Below are positions 33,578-45,236 of a stretch of 64,000 nt of DNA, piece after piece. Positions within the stretch are counted from its first letter, which is position 1; each line of letters begins with the position of its first letter. The DNA is from Tulasnella sp. 424 (taxonomy: Eukaryota > Basidiomycota > Agaricomycetes > Cantharellales > Tulasnellaceae): contig WSUB01000134.1 of the NCBI GenBank assembly GCA_019633425.1, forward strand, positions 1 through 64,000, written 5' to 3'. The notes under the pieces were generated by a model. It ran no database searches and had not been told where the DNA came from. It saw only the letters and a program-made list of their open reading frames with translations. Made by a program: the position numbers and the translations under genes.

Positions 33578-35548
33578 ATGACCAGCGCCCTCTCAACCAC
33601 CATCTCCATCTCAACTCTCCTTTCCACCGGTCTCGGCATTTACATCACCTCTCGCGTGGCAAAGTATCTCTACGACTACTATACCACCGATGTTCACAAG
33701 ATTCCTTCACCACCTCGCCCAAGTTGGGTGTGGGGCCACGAAATGGCGGGCTTCATCCGCTCTTGTGGCATGCAGTACCGCGACTGGTTCGACCAGTATG
33801 GTACCACGTACCGCTACAAGGCCGCTCTCGGGGTACGTGGTGCCTTTTCCTCTGTGCCTTGATGTGAATACTGACATACGGGCTTTCAGGCTGGTGACAT
33901 CATTTGCACTGCCGACGCGGGTATCATCAACCACGTCTTGACAAAGAACCTCTACGACTACGAAAAGTCGGCCATCGTCCGACCCATCGCAGAGCGTCTT
34001 GTCGGTCATGGACTTGTTTGGGCCGAAGGTGACGCCCACAAGCTCCAACGAAGTCTCCTCAACCCTGCGTTCTCCGTCGAGAACGTCCGAAACATGGCAC
34101 CTACAGTCGTAGAGTGCACCGAACGCGTACGTCCAGATCAAATTCCGTGTCCTCATGCAAATACTAATTCGGTCACTTCGATTTTCCAGTACATCACTGC
34201 CCTTGAAAATCACCTCCTTTCCTTGCCAGGAGCCACCGGAGTCGTCGACGTACAAGAATGGACCGCCAAGCTTACTCTCGACATCATCGGCCGAATCGGT
34301 TTCGGTCATGACTTTATGCTCGGTCAATCTCCTGAAGCCCAACGCATTTTGGAAGGCTGGAAGAATCAGGCTACCATGGGATTCGACAAGAGTGCTATGC
34401 TTGTAAGCCCCCCGTTCGGTTGCTTGTGGATTCAATGACCAACCTGTCTCACCTTTCCACAGGGCATGGCTCTCCTTCGACTATTCCCCGCCCTTTCGTC
34501 AGCACCCGTCGCCGCTCTCAAGGCTCAAGAAGAAACTCGCGAAACCATCAAGTCCATCGCTCGTGGTATCGTCCAAGAGGCTCGTAACAACCTTGCTGAT
34601 GACGGTGATTGGGGCGCAAAAGTCAAGGGCGCTACGGATATCATCTCCCTTCTTCGTACGTGACTTCGCTCCCCAGCTTTCCTACTTGTATTAACGGCTC
34701 CTCCCCTACTTTACAGTCAGGTCCTCCGTAACCGACAACGGTCTCACCGAAGATGAACTCCTCGACAACATCGTCACTTTCGTCGTCGCAGGCCACGAAA
34801 CCACCTCGGGTACCGTCAACTACACCCTCCTCGAACTCGCCAAGCAACCCGAATTGCAAACTCAGCTTCGAAGGGAGCTCTCCGAGTTCAGGAAGGCGCA
34901 CGGTGGTAGGGAACCTACCTATGAAGAGTACATGAATGGAAACAAGCTCCCGTTGTTGGACGCTGTTACCAAAGAAGGTGAGCCCAGCGAAGTAGTTGCG
35001 ATTTTTCTTCGTGATCTAATCGGCTGGATTGCTCTCTAGCTCTTCGCATGTACCCCGCTGCACCTCAAACGGAACGCGTCGCCGTCAAGGACGACGTTAT
35101 CCCACTCCGCAACCCCATCACTACCACCGACGGCAAAGTGATGACTGAACTTCGCATCAAGAAGGGCCAGTCCATCTTCTTCCCCGTCCTCGCCATCAAC
35201 CGCATCAACTCCCGCTGGACAAACGACGCCGACGTCTTCCGCCCCTCTCGCTGGTTCCCCGAAAACGCGCACGAGCTGCCCGACAAGTCCCAGCTCGCGT
35301 CCGCGGGTTGGAACGGCAGCTTGGTCTTCTCCGCTGGCGCGCGTCTGTGCATCGGCTACCGCTTGGCGCTCTACGAGACCAAGATCCTCATGGCCTCCAT
35401 GATCAGGCGCTTCGCCTTCCACGACGATGGTGTCAAGTTGGAGTTCAAGCAGGTCGGAAGCTTGCAGCCGCGTGTCATTGGAAGGGAATCCGAGGGTGTT
35501 CAGGTGCCCATCAGGATGTCCTTTGCCGAGGAGGAAGATGAGTTTTAA
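33578..35548 (+). CDS. Cytochrome P450 monooxygenase
   Basis: Predicted 555 aa from six exons: 33578-33832, 33890-34126, 34190-34402, 34463-34655, 34717-34977, 35040-35548; all introns are 56-63 nt and in phase. An N-terminal hydrophobic segment (about residues 5-28) should anchor it in the ER membrane. The I-helix motif is AGHETT (324-329). ExxR is EALR (386-389), with the second codon split by the last intron. The PERF-like motif is FRPSRW (453-458). The heme loop is FSAGARLCIG with ligand Cys490. These are the complete features of an active P450 that takes electrons from an NADPH-P450 reductase. The subfamily and substrate cannot be read from this. No biosynthetic core gene adjoins it, so a housekeeping or detoxification role is as likely as secondary metabolism. 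Confidence 0.93.
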
Positions 35549-35891
35549 AAATGGACAAAGTTTTTCGTTTTGGTTTCTTTTTCCTTTGCTCCTCAGTTAC
35601 TTGGAGCTGTCACACTCGCTTTTTCTGTTCATATCTGCTGTTTCGTCTTTCGTTCCTGTTGTGTTCTCCTTCACTCTCATCCCCGCTCTCTCTCTCCTGC
35701 TCTGCTATTTCTTCGTTCTTCTCTCTCGCTTTCGTTCTTCGGGTTTTCAGTTGCATTCGTGTTTTATCTCTCCCCCTCCCTCTCACACATACTTATTTCT
35801 CTCTCTCTCTATGTATGCAGCTGTATTCGGTATTCATTGAAAAACAATCCCAATCTGTCTTATAAACCCCCGCGTCCCGAGCGAGAGCGTA
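35549..35891. other. Pyrimidine-rich 3' region between P450 and gluconokinase
   Basis: This is the stretch between two convergent genes. It is strongly CT-rich on the plus strand (many TCTCTC and CTTT runs), which creates spurious long open frames. It presumably contains the 3' ends of both transcripts. No gene is supported. Confidence 0.6.
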
Positions 35892-36772
35892 CTACGAACT
35901 AAGGGGGTCTACGGGGTTGGCTTCTTGCGTTGGCGGGCGGAGAAGCGACGCGGAGTCGTCCCCTAGTGGAAGGTCGGGGTGGCCACCTTCCTCGGGGAAC
36001 CCGAGTTTCTGCAACCCCTCCACACCGTCTCTCACCTGTTTATCCGGTGAGTCAGCCAATTGGACCACCACGACCCCGTCTTCCCCACTCGGATCCTCCA
36101 ACGTCCTCAATTGGCTATCGAGCATCTCGACCTTCATAAAGTGGTTTTGGCGTTGTTTCATTCTGTCCTCCAATACCTCCCGAGGACCGTTGATGAACAC
36201 GAAGAACGTCCGCAGTTCTCGAGAGGCTGCGCGTTCGAGTTCCTTTTCTTCTTCCTCCTCCAGGCTTTCGTTACTCTCGATTTCGATTCCGGTGTGCTCG
36301 GTGATTGGGTGGTCTTTCGGGAGGTCTTTAGCTGGTGGAGGTTGGTGGGATTTTGGGGAATGACCGCGGAGGATGTCGCGGTAGTATTTTTTCAAGGCAG
36401 AACAGGCTATTACCACCCCCTTGATTTCGTCGGGTGTTTCTGAGGCTGATGATTGAGTGGCTTCCTTGTTCTCGCAGATCCGGTCTGCGGTACTCCGGAT
36501 GAGAGCGAGCCAAGGTTCTCGGTCGGCGTCCGTTAATGGGATCCCTTTGCTCATTTTCTCAATGTTGGATTGCGGGTGAAGAGAGTCCCCATCGTAGAAT
36601 GGTATTCCAAGTGCTGAAGCGAGGTTTTGACCAAGAGTGGACTTTCCACTGCCGGAGACGCCCTAAATGGGGAAATGACGCAAAGTTAACCCACAAGCGC
36701 AGTCATGATTGTGAAGTCAAGATAGCCTACCATGGCGATAATGAGAGCTGGAGATGCTGATCCCTTGGCCAT
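35892..36772 (-). CDS. Gluconokinase (GntK family)
   Basis: Predicted 270 aa from exons 36772-36731 and 36662-35892 (68-nt intron). The P-loop GVSGSGKS (15-22) follows the first intron directly, then DGDSLHP, NIEKMSKGIPLTDADREPW, CSALKKYYRDILRG and a QRQNHFMKVEMLDSQ segment. This is the order found in GntK-type gluconokinases, which phosphorylate D-gluconate with ATP to 6-phosphogluconate and feed the pentose phosphate pathway. The protein is longer than bacterial GntK (about 175 aa). An acidic insert (around residues 125-160, with EEEEEKELE) lies before the FINGP strand, and there is an extended C-terminus. It is cytosolic and convergent with the P450. It is a normal single-copy-looking gene with no damage seen. 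Confidence 0.92.
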
Positions 36773-37572
36773 TGCTTTGAGGAGGTGAGTTTGACGAGAG
36801 ACTTGGTGGTGGGGGGAGTAAAGTGTGAGTTTTGCCCCCCACGTCGGAGCTAGCGACCATTTTAAGCCAGGCACACCCGGACCGTCCGACCCGGACGATC
36901 CCCAACTGTTGCAGGTTTCCTTAATCCATTAGCCAGTGTGACCTAGCCTTATAAAGCAGGAGCAGAGTCACAGCTAGTACGCATGCATGGTCAACATGTC
37001 GAGATCCTGAGTTTTATATTTCATGACGACGACTTTTCTGGGATCGTTTAGCGCTCGCGTGACACCAGCTCAAATATGCGGAGCAGGCCCGACACCTTTC
37101 GGAAGTGTTGCGACCACAAGTATATTTCTAGCAAGTTCAACACGCGTCGATGAAGTGGTGATAGACGTCATGATGACGGCTGCCGGGAGGACGAAAACGG
37201 AGGTGGAGAGACAGATGGCGTGTCACAAACGTCCGCGTGACAAAATCCGAAATCGCCGTTGCCCATAGTTCGCCACCAGCCCAAGCGCTCAAATTCCAGC
37301 CTAAAGCGTCCGTATGATTAGGGAAATGTCCCCTAGCCCTGTTTGACAAGCTTTTTCTTTGTACATTATGCTCCCCGTAGGACAACCAAGCCAGCTATGC
37401 TCCTAATATTTATGGGCAGGGTTGACTTTCCCGACGATTTCCGACAAATATTGTCAATCCAGAGTAAAATCCGCCTCACGACGACTGACCCCGGCGCAAG
37501 TTAGCATACGGTTCCAACTACGAATGCAATTATTCCTCACAATGCTGATACAGCTACTAGTACGCTACCTGT
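36773..37572. other. Intergenic region upstream of gluconokinase
   Basis: About 800 bp between the gluconokinase start and the FB10 end. The part near 37340-37410 resembles the 3' flanks of the aldo-keto reductase genes (near 45700-45780 and 49160-49240), with the shared string TACACTACGCTCCCC-like followed by AGCTxxxCTCCTA. This suggests an old copy of that flank. No gene is recognised. Confidence 0.45.
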
Positions 37573-38912
37573 TCAACATATTTTCATTACATCGTCAGAG
37601 GACGGCGGTGACTTTCCATCAGCTCCTTTAAGTTCTCTCCCCGAAACGACCCAAGCCAACTTAGGAACATTACCCACAATCCAATCCCAGTACGTACAGA
37701 CCAGCTCCCGCTCCTCCGAATTCTCGATGTTGCCCAACGGAAAGAGACGGACGTACATCTTGATGGTTGAGAATTCCACTCTGAGGGTGTGACTTGTATG
37801 ACTTGGAATGTCCGTGATCAATTTGTAAACTTCACCGAGTTCCATGTCTACAATGTGCACGGCGTTTACAGGCTTCCCAGAGGGTGCTGTTGTCAGAGCC
37901 GGAAGTCGTATGCCGGAATTTTCGTCACTGGAGGAATTTTCGTCATCGGAGGAATCCATCTTTATTCTGCGGAAAATGACCGTTTCGAGGTTGGGGGCGT
38001 CGAGTTTACCGAAGATGGCGCGGATCGGGGCGTATGTTGTCTTAGTGAATTCGATGACCTTTAGGCTTGGAAGTCGGAGCGACACCTGTCCAGAACCTTT
38101 GGTTCCCTCTCCGACCATATCTTCCTGATTATGAGAGTCGTGGAAGGATTCTCCGGAAAAAGTGATAGATTCCAGGTTTTGAAGTTCGGGTAACTGCTCG
38201 GGAACGAGAGGGGCATAGAACGGAATAAGCTCCCTCAGTTCGGGTCCTTGCAGCGTCAGAGAGCGAAGAGTGTTACAGTTCTGGATCAAGGCCAATAGGC
38301 TCTATTTTGCAACATCGGTATTAGCACTGCTACCTGCCTGACTTCGGAGGTACTTACTGGCTGGTCTGTGAAGCAACAAGTAAGTTGGGGGACGGAAAAG
38401 AATAACTTCGATTCTTCGATCCCCTCAGATGGCTCTACGCAGCCGGCTGAGAGGCTGAGCTCGGATAACATAGGTAAAAACTGTGGGACCCATAGCCGAA
38501 GCTCAATTGGGGCAAACAAGAACCCTTCTACCTTAAGGGAATTCCATCTCCAAGCTTCATCGCGAACGGCTTTAAACGCGTCCTGCTCCAGCAGTCTTTC
38601 CTTCCCGGGGTTCAGATCTTCGTCATCCCAGTCCTCCGGTCCTTCTAGTGAGATTGCTATATCCAAGGGCCGGGATTTGGATAGATCAGTCCTGCGCTTC
38701 ATCACCGAGTGAGAATTCCTTGCGACATCGAATTTGATATACGTCCAGAGTTCGGGGGTGGAGATGGCGATTTGGTTCCAGAGGCGGGAAACGGAACAGA
38801 TCTTGCTGTGCATTGGGGCAGGGTCATCGTAGTAACCGTAGTAGTAGCGAGTGGGAATCGGAAGCGAGTGGATAAATATCTCGGAGACTAATTCGAGCGG
38901 GAATTGCTCCAT
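37573..38912 (-). CDS. F-box protein FB10 (two exons)
   Basis: Predicted 427 aa from exons 38912-38358 and 38301-37573 (56-nt intron, donor GTAAGT, phase 0). The F-box is at the very start (MEQFPLELVSEIFIHSLPIP, then ICSVSRLWNQIAISTPELWTYI). The middle has the RNSHSVMKRR and LDIAISL segments also seen in FB1/FB2, and LRR-like strands (LPSLKVIEF, APNLETVIFRRI). The C-terminal W-D-W-I-V-G-N-V-P-K-L-A-W block corresponds to the W-V-Q-R-N-x-P block of FB1. The upstream in-frame ATG at 39044 is less likely, because a TATA-like ATATAAG (plus-strand reading) near 38960 would put transcription start after it. A short acidic run (SSDDENSSSDENS) is unusual. Confidence 0.84.
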
Positions 38913-39281
38913 AGCGGAAAATGTGGTCACGGTGGAGGTTGACCCGCCACGTGGGGATGGCGGATATAAGCCTCTTAACTCCATAGCAAACGACCCGACC
39001 GACTCTGCCGACAACGGAACTTCGATAAATATCAATTGCGACATATGGCTAACTCATGAAAGACCCATTTCGATCTATCTATATCCAGTGAACACCTGAA
39101 CCAGTCGAGTAACACACAGTAACCCTAGACTGCTCACGACTCGGCCACCGAATGCTTGGATTCCTTTCGCAATGCGCCCTGCCGACGGAGTTTGCAGTAC
39201 TCATGTTTCAAGTCCACAGTAACGGTTACTGTCGTGGGAAGAAGATGTCAAGGTAAAGAATTGATAGCCACAAAGGGGAAC

Positions 39282-40591
39282 CTACAAGGAGGACCGTATT
39301 TCTTCTCTTGATTTATGCTCGGATAGTATCATGTCCCATGAAGGTAATCCCGGCTCGGAGTAGGCTGGGCAGTCGTATTCGTCTCTATACTTCCGCCTCA
39401 CTAATTGCGCATTAGGTACGTTCTGTTCCAACCAACGCCAGGACTTAATGTCCTTCTCGCTAGAATTAGGGTCGTGAGCTCCACTGGGTCCAGCTGTGTT
39501 CGGATAATATTACCTTCTAGAAGGACTGAGCAGGCAGAGCTCCAGCTTGTGTTGAGTGTAGTTCGGAATCTTCCGAATGAGCGACTCGACCCCCTTGGCC
39601 CAGGGACTCAGGATCCGGACAACGGGAATTACCCGGCCATTACTGAGCTTGAGCTCGGGAATCTCAAGGACATCGGACGCAGAAGCCGGAAAGAGAACTC
39701 CGCAATTGTGAAAGATGACAGTGTTAAGAATTGGGGCGTCGAGACGTGGAATAAGAAACTGAATGATGTTGGATCTTATTGCAAAGAAGATGATGGTTTT
39801 GAGATTTGGGAGCTGAATCCGCTGGGCTTGTTGAGTACCAAATAGGGGGTTGATCGGAGGTACTATCCAGGGGCCTCGTACTTCGAGGACTTCAAGATTA
39901 TGGAATCTCCATAGAGGGACGGGATCAAAGATTTGCCCACAATCATATCTCGAGAGATCAAGGTCTAGATGGCGGATACCATCACAGTTTCTGATCAACT
40001 TTAGGAAATTCTAAACGAATAAATTCGTGTTCAGCCTATATCTCACATAGCTCACTCGGGATGAGTTCTCACCGGCCGCTCAATAGTCAACTTAACCGAA
40101 CTTGGCAGTTCAAGCGCTGTCTCCATGCCGTTGGGGCCATTGCGACCACGTTGAGGGTCAATGCCGAGGATCCTCCACCCTCCGAACGCGGGCAGTCCTT
40201 GCGGAGGCCCGAACATTTCACCCCTAATTTGAAACGACCTGCATCGCTGAGCTGCATTCTGAGCGGCCGAGAAGCTCCTATCCTTCCATAGACTTGGTTC
40301 ACCGTAGACCGAGTCTCCAACGTCCAACAGAATGTCCAGCAGGGCCATCTTGGACAGCCGTAAACGCCGCTCCATCACTGTATGACAAGAAGAAGAAGCA
40401 CCGAAAATAATAAAAGTCCACATTTCTGGAGTCGTTATCACAGTCGCGTTCCAGAGGCGACAAACCGAACTGATTTTTATGTGGAGGCTACTGGGGTCGA
40501 CGCGTCTGATATCGTCCTTGAGAGAAAATTTGGCAGCTGGGAGCGTATGGAGGAAAATAGTAGACAAGAGCTCAGGGGGCAAATTGTCCAT
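39282..40591 (-). CDS. F-box protein FB11 (three exons)
   Basis: Predicted 397 aa from exons 40591-40073, 40010-39514 and 39459-39282, with the same plan and total length as FB12. The F-box is MDNLPPELLSTIFLHTLP followed by SSVCRLWNATVITTPEMWTFI. The body has LRR-like segments (LEVLEVRGPW, LPNLKTIIFF, APILNTVIFHNC), and the third exon holds the W-R-W-L-E-Q-N-V-P-N block and a 40-residue tail. Within exon 1 the segment after EMFGPPQGLPAF is altered relative to FB12 but stays in frame. Tandem with FB12 in units of about 1.85 kb. The presumed function is an SCF substrate adaptor. Confidence 0.85.
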
Positions 40592-40669
40592 GATGATGCA
40601 CTGCGATGGTGGTGGTGCTTAGGTGGTGGTTGAACAACCGCACGATATCGATTGTTCGAAGTGGCGGTG

Positions 40670-40860
40670 CAAATCCATCCACGGAGCGGCCTGAAGCCTA
40701 TATCCGTGACGGACCTAGTCCTCGTGGTTGTCCGGTCTATCATCCACTTTACCGTACCTATTGGTTTTACGAAATGGATCGGGCGCTTGGAAGAGGGCCC
40801 AGCTCCTCTATCGGTAATTCTCTCTTGCCTCAGCTCTGATCCAGTGCTTCTCGAACACGA
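40670..40860 (-). pseudogene. 3'-end remnant of an unidentified gene, copy a
   Basis: On the minus strand upstream of FB11 a short stretch aligns with 42550-42700 and 46030-46150. It includes a conserved ACCGATAG-AGGAG acceptor-like site and bases for a K-W-M-I-like end, but the frame is broken. It is probably a leftover of a duplicated neighbour gene between FB11 and FB12. Confidence 0.45.
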
Positions 40861-41135
40861 AAAAATGCCATGTCTGAATCACCCGCAGCTCCTCTCTCGA
40901 CATATAGCTAACTCATGAAAAAACCATTGCGATCCATCTATCTCCAGTGAACTCCTGAAACAGTCGAGTAACACACAGTCACTCTGGACTGCTCACGACT
41001 CGGAATGCTTGAATTTCCTTCTGCGATGCGCCCCGCCGACGGACTTTGCAGTATTCACGATTCAAGTCCACAGTAACAGTTGCTGTCGTTGGAGGAAGGT
41101 GTCAAGCTAAAGAATCGATAGCAACGAAGGGGAAC

Positions 41136-42445
41136 CTACAAGGCGGTCCGTCTTTCCTGTCTTGATTCATGCTCAGATAGTATTATGTCCCATGAAGGTA
41201 ATCCCGGCTCGGAGCAGGCGGGATGGCATTCGTATTCGTCTTCAGAATTCCGACTCACCAAGTGAGCATTAGGGACATTCTGTTCCAACCAACGCCAGGA
41301 CTCAATGTCGCTCTCGCTAGAATCGGGATTGTGAGCCCCACCGGGTCCAGCTGTGATCCAATGATATTACCTTTCAGAAAGTACGAGCAGGCAGAGCTCC
41401 AGCTTGTGTTGAGCATAGTTTGGAATCATCCGAATCAGCGACGAGAGCCCCTCGGCCCCGGCGCTCAGGATCCGGACCACGGGAATCACCCGACCATTGG
41501 TGAGCTTAAGCTCTGTGCTACTGATACTAGGATATGGAAGGGATGCAAGGTTGCAATTGTGAAAGAAGACCGTGTCAAGGCTTACGGCGTCGAGGGTTTG
41601 TACAAGATATTGAATGAATGTGGGGCTTATCGTGAAGAAGATGATGGTTTTGAGATGTGGGAGATGAAGCGACGACCGCCGGTTTTGTTCCAAATTGTAG
41701 AAGTTTGGAGGTGTCCAGTCTCCATGTATTTCAAAGACTTCAAGATTTTGGAGTCTCAGAATCTGCTCGGGAATAAAGACTTGTGCCCGATAGTATCTCG
41801 AGCGATAAAGGTCCAGATGACGGACGCTATCGCAATTTCTGATCAACTTCAGGAAATGCTAAACGAATAGATTCGTATTTAACATGTGTCTCTCATATCT
41901 GGCTCAGGATGATCTCTCACCAGCCGATCAAGAGTTATTTTTGCCAAGCTTGGTAATGAAAGCACTGGGTCTTTGCCAGTAGGGCCATTCCATCTATGTT
42001 GAAAGCCAACGCAGAGGTTGAACTCTCGGAGCGAGGGCAATGCCTGCGGAGTCCAGATCAGGAGATCGTTTTCCCTGAACATCTTACCCGTCATTTGAAA
42101 TGACCTCCATCGCTGAGCCGCATTCCAGACGGCTCTAAAGCTCATATCCTCCCAGAGCCTCGGTTCGTCTTCCTCCCCGGAGTCCCCTACGTCCAACCAA
42201 ATGTCTAGCAAGGCCACCCCGGAAAGCCGTAAGCGCCGTTCCATCACTTTATGGCAAGAGAATGCAGCGCTGAAAGTGATAGAAGCCCATAGTTCTGGAG
42301 TTGTCACCGCAATCTCGTTCCAAAAGTGACAAACTGAACTGAGTTTTATGTGGAGGCTAACGGGGTCAACGTGCCTGAGAGGATTGAGATCTGGGAGTGT
42401 ATGAAGAAAGACTTTGGACAACAGTTCGGGGGGCAGATGGTCCAT
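41136..42445 (-). CDS. F-box protein FB12 (three exons)
   Basis: Predicted 397 aa from exons 42445-41921, 41858-41371 and 41316-41136; introns of 62 and 54 nt fall at the same places and phases as in FB11. The F-box is MDHLPPELLSKVFLHTLP, then SSVCHFWNEIAVTTPELWASI, followed by a CHKVMERRLRLSG segment that is also present in FB1, FB2 and FB10. LRR-like strands follow (LPSLREFNLCVGF, LQNLEVFEIHGDW, LPHLKTIIFFT). The last exon holds W-R-W-L-E-Q-N-V-P-N-A-H. The start is the ATG that opens the F-box; the frame is open upstream to 42607 but that part aligns with non-coding leader in FB11. Tandem paralogue of FB11. Confidence 0.86.
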
Positions 42446-42549
42446 GATGATGATGCACTGCGATGATGGTGGCGCTTTGGTGGTGCTTGTACAACCGTAG
42501 GATATCGATTGATGTAGGTGGCGGTGCAAATCCATCCCACGGAGCGGCC

Positions 42550-42960
42550 TCAAGCCTCTATTCGTGACAGACCCAGTCCTCGTCGTCGTCCAGTTCAAAC
42601 CACTCAATCATCCACTTTACCGTTCCAATTGGTGTTGTTAAATGGACCCGACATTTCTTAGAGAGCCTTTCTCCTCTATCGGTAATATTTACTCTCGCCC
42701 TCAGTCCTCACCCAAAGCGGAGGACGAACCACACTTTCTCGGGCCAAATCCATTCTGAGATTGCAGGCAGAATATTGTAGGGATACCTCGAGGCCGCGGT
42801 TTCGGACAGACCCGAAGAACTGTAACATAGGGGATGCTTGCGAGCTGTATACGTCGCACCCTATCTCGACCTCTTGACTACTAGATCCGAAAGGAGATCC
42901 GTATTGCTTAGTAACTCTACCACCTCATATCGTTCCCGTCTTAACTGATTCATTCAGTAA
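42550..42960 (-). pseudogene. 3'-end remnant of an unidentified gene, copy b
   Basis: On the minus strand the end of this stretch reads V-K-W-M-I-E-W-F-E-L-D-D-D-E-D-W before a stop, and the preceding 300 bp align with 46030-46420 and partly with 49720-50010. The earlier part has frame breaks. A conserved GTGAGG...CGATAG segment of about 36 nt could be a very short intron or decay. The family is not recognised; an LRR-like C-terminus is possible. It precedes AKR1. Confidence 0.5.
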
Positions 42961-43235
42961 TATGAAGGCCGTCGCTTCGGCCCAGTGATTCGCCTCGCGG
43001 TGTAAAATAATGAAGCCTCAGCGATCCAATCACGACCCATCCGCATACATGGCTGAACCACCGTCGTGCATTCTTGTTACCGCGTGACTGTTCTTGAAAT
43101 ATGATAGAAGAAAGGTTGGTGAGTGTCTAAAAGGGTCGCACAGCTGGAAGGACGCGCCGCAAACCGTCTGTGGATCCGCTCCACGCCCAATTGGAGGCTT
43201 TCAGGGTCCTGGGGGTGACGCGTCCCCTTCCATCA

Positions 43236-43323
43236 CCTCCACTGTCGGGAATGGTACCTCTACTTCGGTTTCAGACCCCTGCTATCCCCTCCACTCACCG
43301 GAATGTTACCTCTACTTCGGTTT
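43236..43323 (+). promoter_or_regulatory. Direct repeat in the AKR1 promoter
   Basis: Two 36-bp copies (43236-43271 and 43288-43323) of a sequence starting CCTCCACT and ending CTACTTCGGTTT lie 52 bp apart, 275-360 bp before the AKR1 ATG. The same pair is present before AKR2 at 46712-46799 and was not found before AKR3. It may be a duplicated regulatory element; no function is known. Confidence 0.5.
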
Positions 43324-43597
43324 GCTGTTTGTCAGAACATGCACTCAAGGTTTCCTGTTTTAGAATCGGGGGAGCGCGATGTCATGACCAACTGCGGTTT
43401 TTTCGTTCTTCCGGAAAAAAAAGAGGGTTGGCAGGTTCCAATGAAACCCGCTATAAATACGAACACGATCAAAGACAGATTCGAGTCCTCATCGGCAAGG
43501 ACTTCTCATTCGCATACAAGCCTCCTCGCTTTCAGCTACCGCTTCTCTCTCTTGCCTTCCCTCTGATCCAGTGCTTTCTCTAACACGAATAAATACC

Positions 43598-45236
43598 ATG
43601 TCTGAATCACCTGTAGCACCTCTCTCGACAGTTCCTTACGTTCGATTGGGTAATTCTGGGTTGAAAGTGTCCAAGCTGATTCTGTACGTCTCATCTTCTC
43701 GTCCTGGATATCGTCATTAAGCCAAGGAGCTGACCATCATGCGACGCCGCTTCTTTTTCTTGATGATAGAGGCTGCATGACCTATGGCTCAAGTCAATGG
43801 GCCCCATGGGTCCTGGACGAAGCTGAAGGTACGTTCTTCTTCGTCGGTCGAAAGAAGTCCTTCCACTCAGCTCCTACAACGTTATGACCTCTTTAGGCAT
43901 AGAACACATCAAAGCAGCATACGATCTCGGGATCAACACATTCGACACGGCGGATATGTACTCCAACGGCCACTCCGAAACCGTCCTAGGCAAAGCCATC
44001 AAAAAGTATAACTTGCCACGGGATGAAATTGTAGTCATGACTAAGATTTTGGCCACGGTGATGAGGAACCCTGGTGACAGGGAGTTTGGGGTCAGTGAGC
44101 AGGAAATGGAGAGGATGAGGTATACGAATCAGAAGGGGTTGGGTCGCAAAGTGAGCTGTGGTGCTCGTGAGATATGAAGACCCGCGACTGAAGCTTTCCT
44201 TGGACTCTGCAGCATATTTTCGAAGGGGTAAAACGCTCCTTGGAGAGGTTGCAATTGGATTACATTGACGTGTTGCAGTGTAAGTGGTGCTCGGACGGCG
44301 CTCTAGTGCGTTTTGAAGGCCAGCTAACGCGGTGAACTCGGTTTCTCTTGCCAGGCCACCGTTTCGACTACAATACCCCTATCGAAGAGACAATGCACGC
44401 TTTACACGACGTAGTCAAAGCGGGACTCGTTCGTTACATTGGGATGTCCTCTTGCTGGGCTTGGCAATGTACGTCTCAATTTTCCAACTCAATCATGGGT
44501 CCTTGTTCACTCATACCGAGCTCCGGCTCTCTACGTAGTCCAAAAGATGCAAAGCTACGCCCGTCAACATAACCTCACCGAGTTCATTTCTATGCAGAAC
44601 AGATATAGCGCCATCTATCGTGAAGAGGAGCGCGAGATGATACCCTTGCTGAAGGACTTGGGCGTGGGGATGATTCCGTACTCGTCGCTGGCTTCTGGGT
44701 TCCTCACAAGGAGGATTGGTGGACCCAAGACGGAGAGGTCGAGTGTCGATAAGTGAGTGACATAACCATAGGAGAACTTGTCGCTTAGGGGTAGACTGAT
44801 CTCGGATGACACCGAAGAATCGCGAAGTTCATGAACGGAGATCCCGAGAAAGATAGATTCTTGGCCGAGATCAATGAGAGGTAAAGCCTGAGCGTAGTAC
44901 CAACGTTTTCATTTACGGCCTGTTGACGTGTACCTAACGTTCAATTCACAGGGTTGCGCAGATAGCAGAGAAGCGTGGAGTTAGCATGGGTCAAATCGCC
45001 GTTGCTTGGGTTCTTTCCAAGCCATTCGTCACGGCTCCCATTGTGGGCTCGACGTCGATTGACAAGCTGAAGGATCTTATCGGTGAGCAGCTGCTTCCCA
45101 CTCGTGAATTACCTGGTTATGAGTACTGATGAGGTGATATCTACACTCAGCTGGTATCAACGTCAAGCTTTCTGAGGAGGAAGTCAAGTCTATCGACGAG
45201 CTGTACCTTCCTCGGGCGGTGGTCGGTCACAATTAG
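43598..45236 (+). CDS. Aldo-keto reductase AKR1 (nine exons)
   Basis: Predicted 357 aa from exons 43598-43683, 43770-43828, 43897-44150, 44213-44279, 44355-44468, 44539-44752, 44818-44880, 44952-45082 and 45151-45236, all in phase. The catalytic residues of the AKR superfamily are visible: Asp and Tyr in [11 protein letters not shown], Lys in VVMTK, His in VLQCHRFD. The cofactor region near the C-terminus ([12 protein letters not shown]) fits NADP(H) binding. The [10 protein letters not shown] segment resembles fungal reductases of the versiconal-hemiacetal-acetate-reductase or aryl-alcohol-dehydrogenase type. Such enzymes reduce aldehydes or ketones in the cytosol; the actual substrate is unknown. 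It is the first of three tandem copies and no damage is seen. Confidence 0.92.

Noticed and set aside
35551..35902. Three overlapping 100-codon frames after the P450
   Set aside because: They are products of a CT-rich low-complexity stretch in the 3' region, with Ser/Leu/Phe composition only.
33578..36772. Biosynthetic gene cluster around the P450
   Set aside because: No polyketide synthase, NRPS, terpene synthase or transporter is present. The neighbours are a primary-metabolism kinase and F-box genes, and the AKR genes are 8 kb away.
38913..39044. Upstream start that would add 44 residues to FB10
   Set aside because: The F-box begins at the ATG at 38912 as in all relatives, and a TATA-like element lies between the two ATGs.
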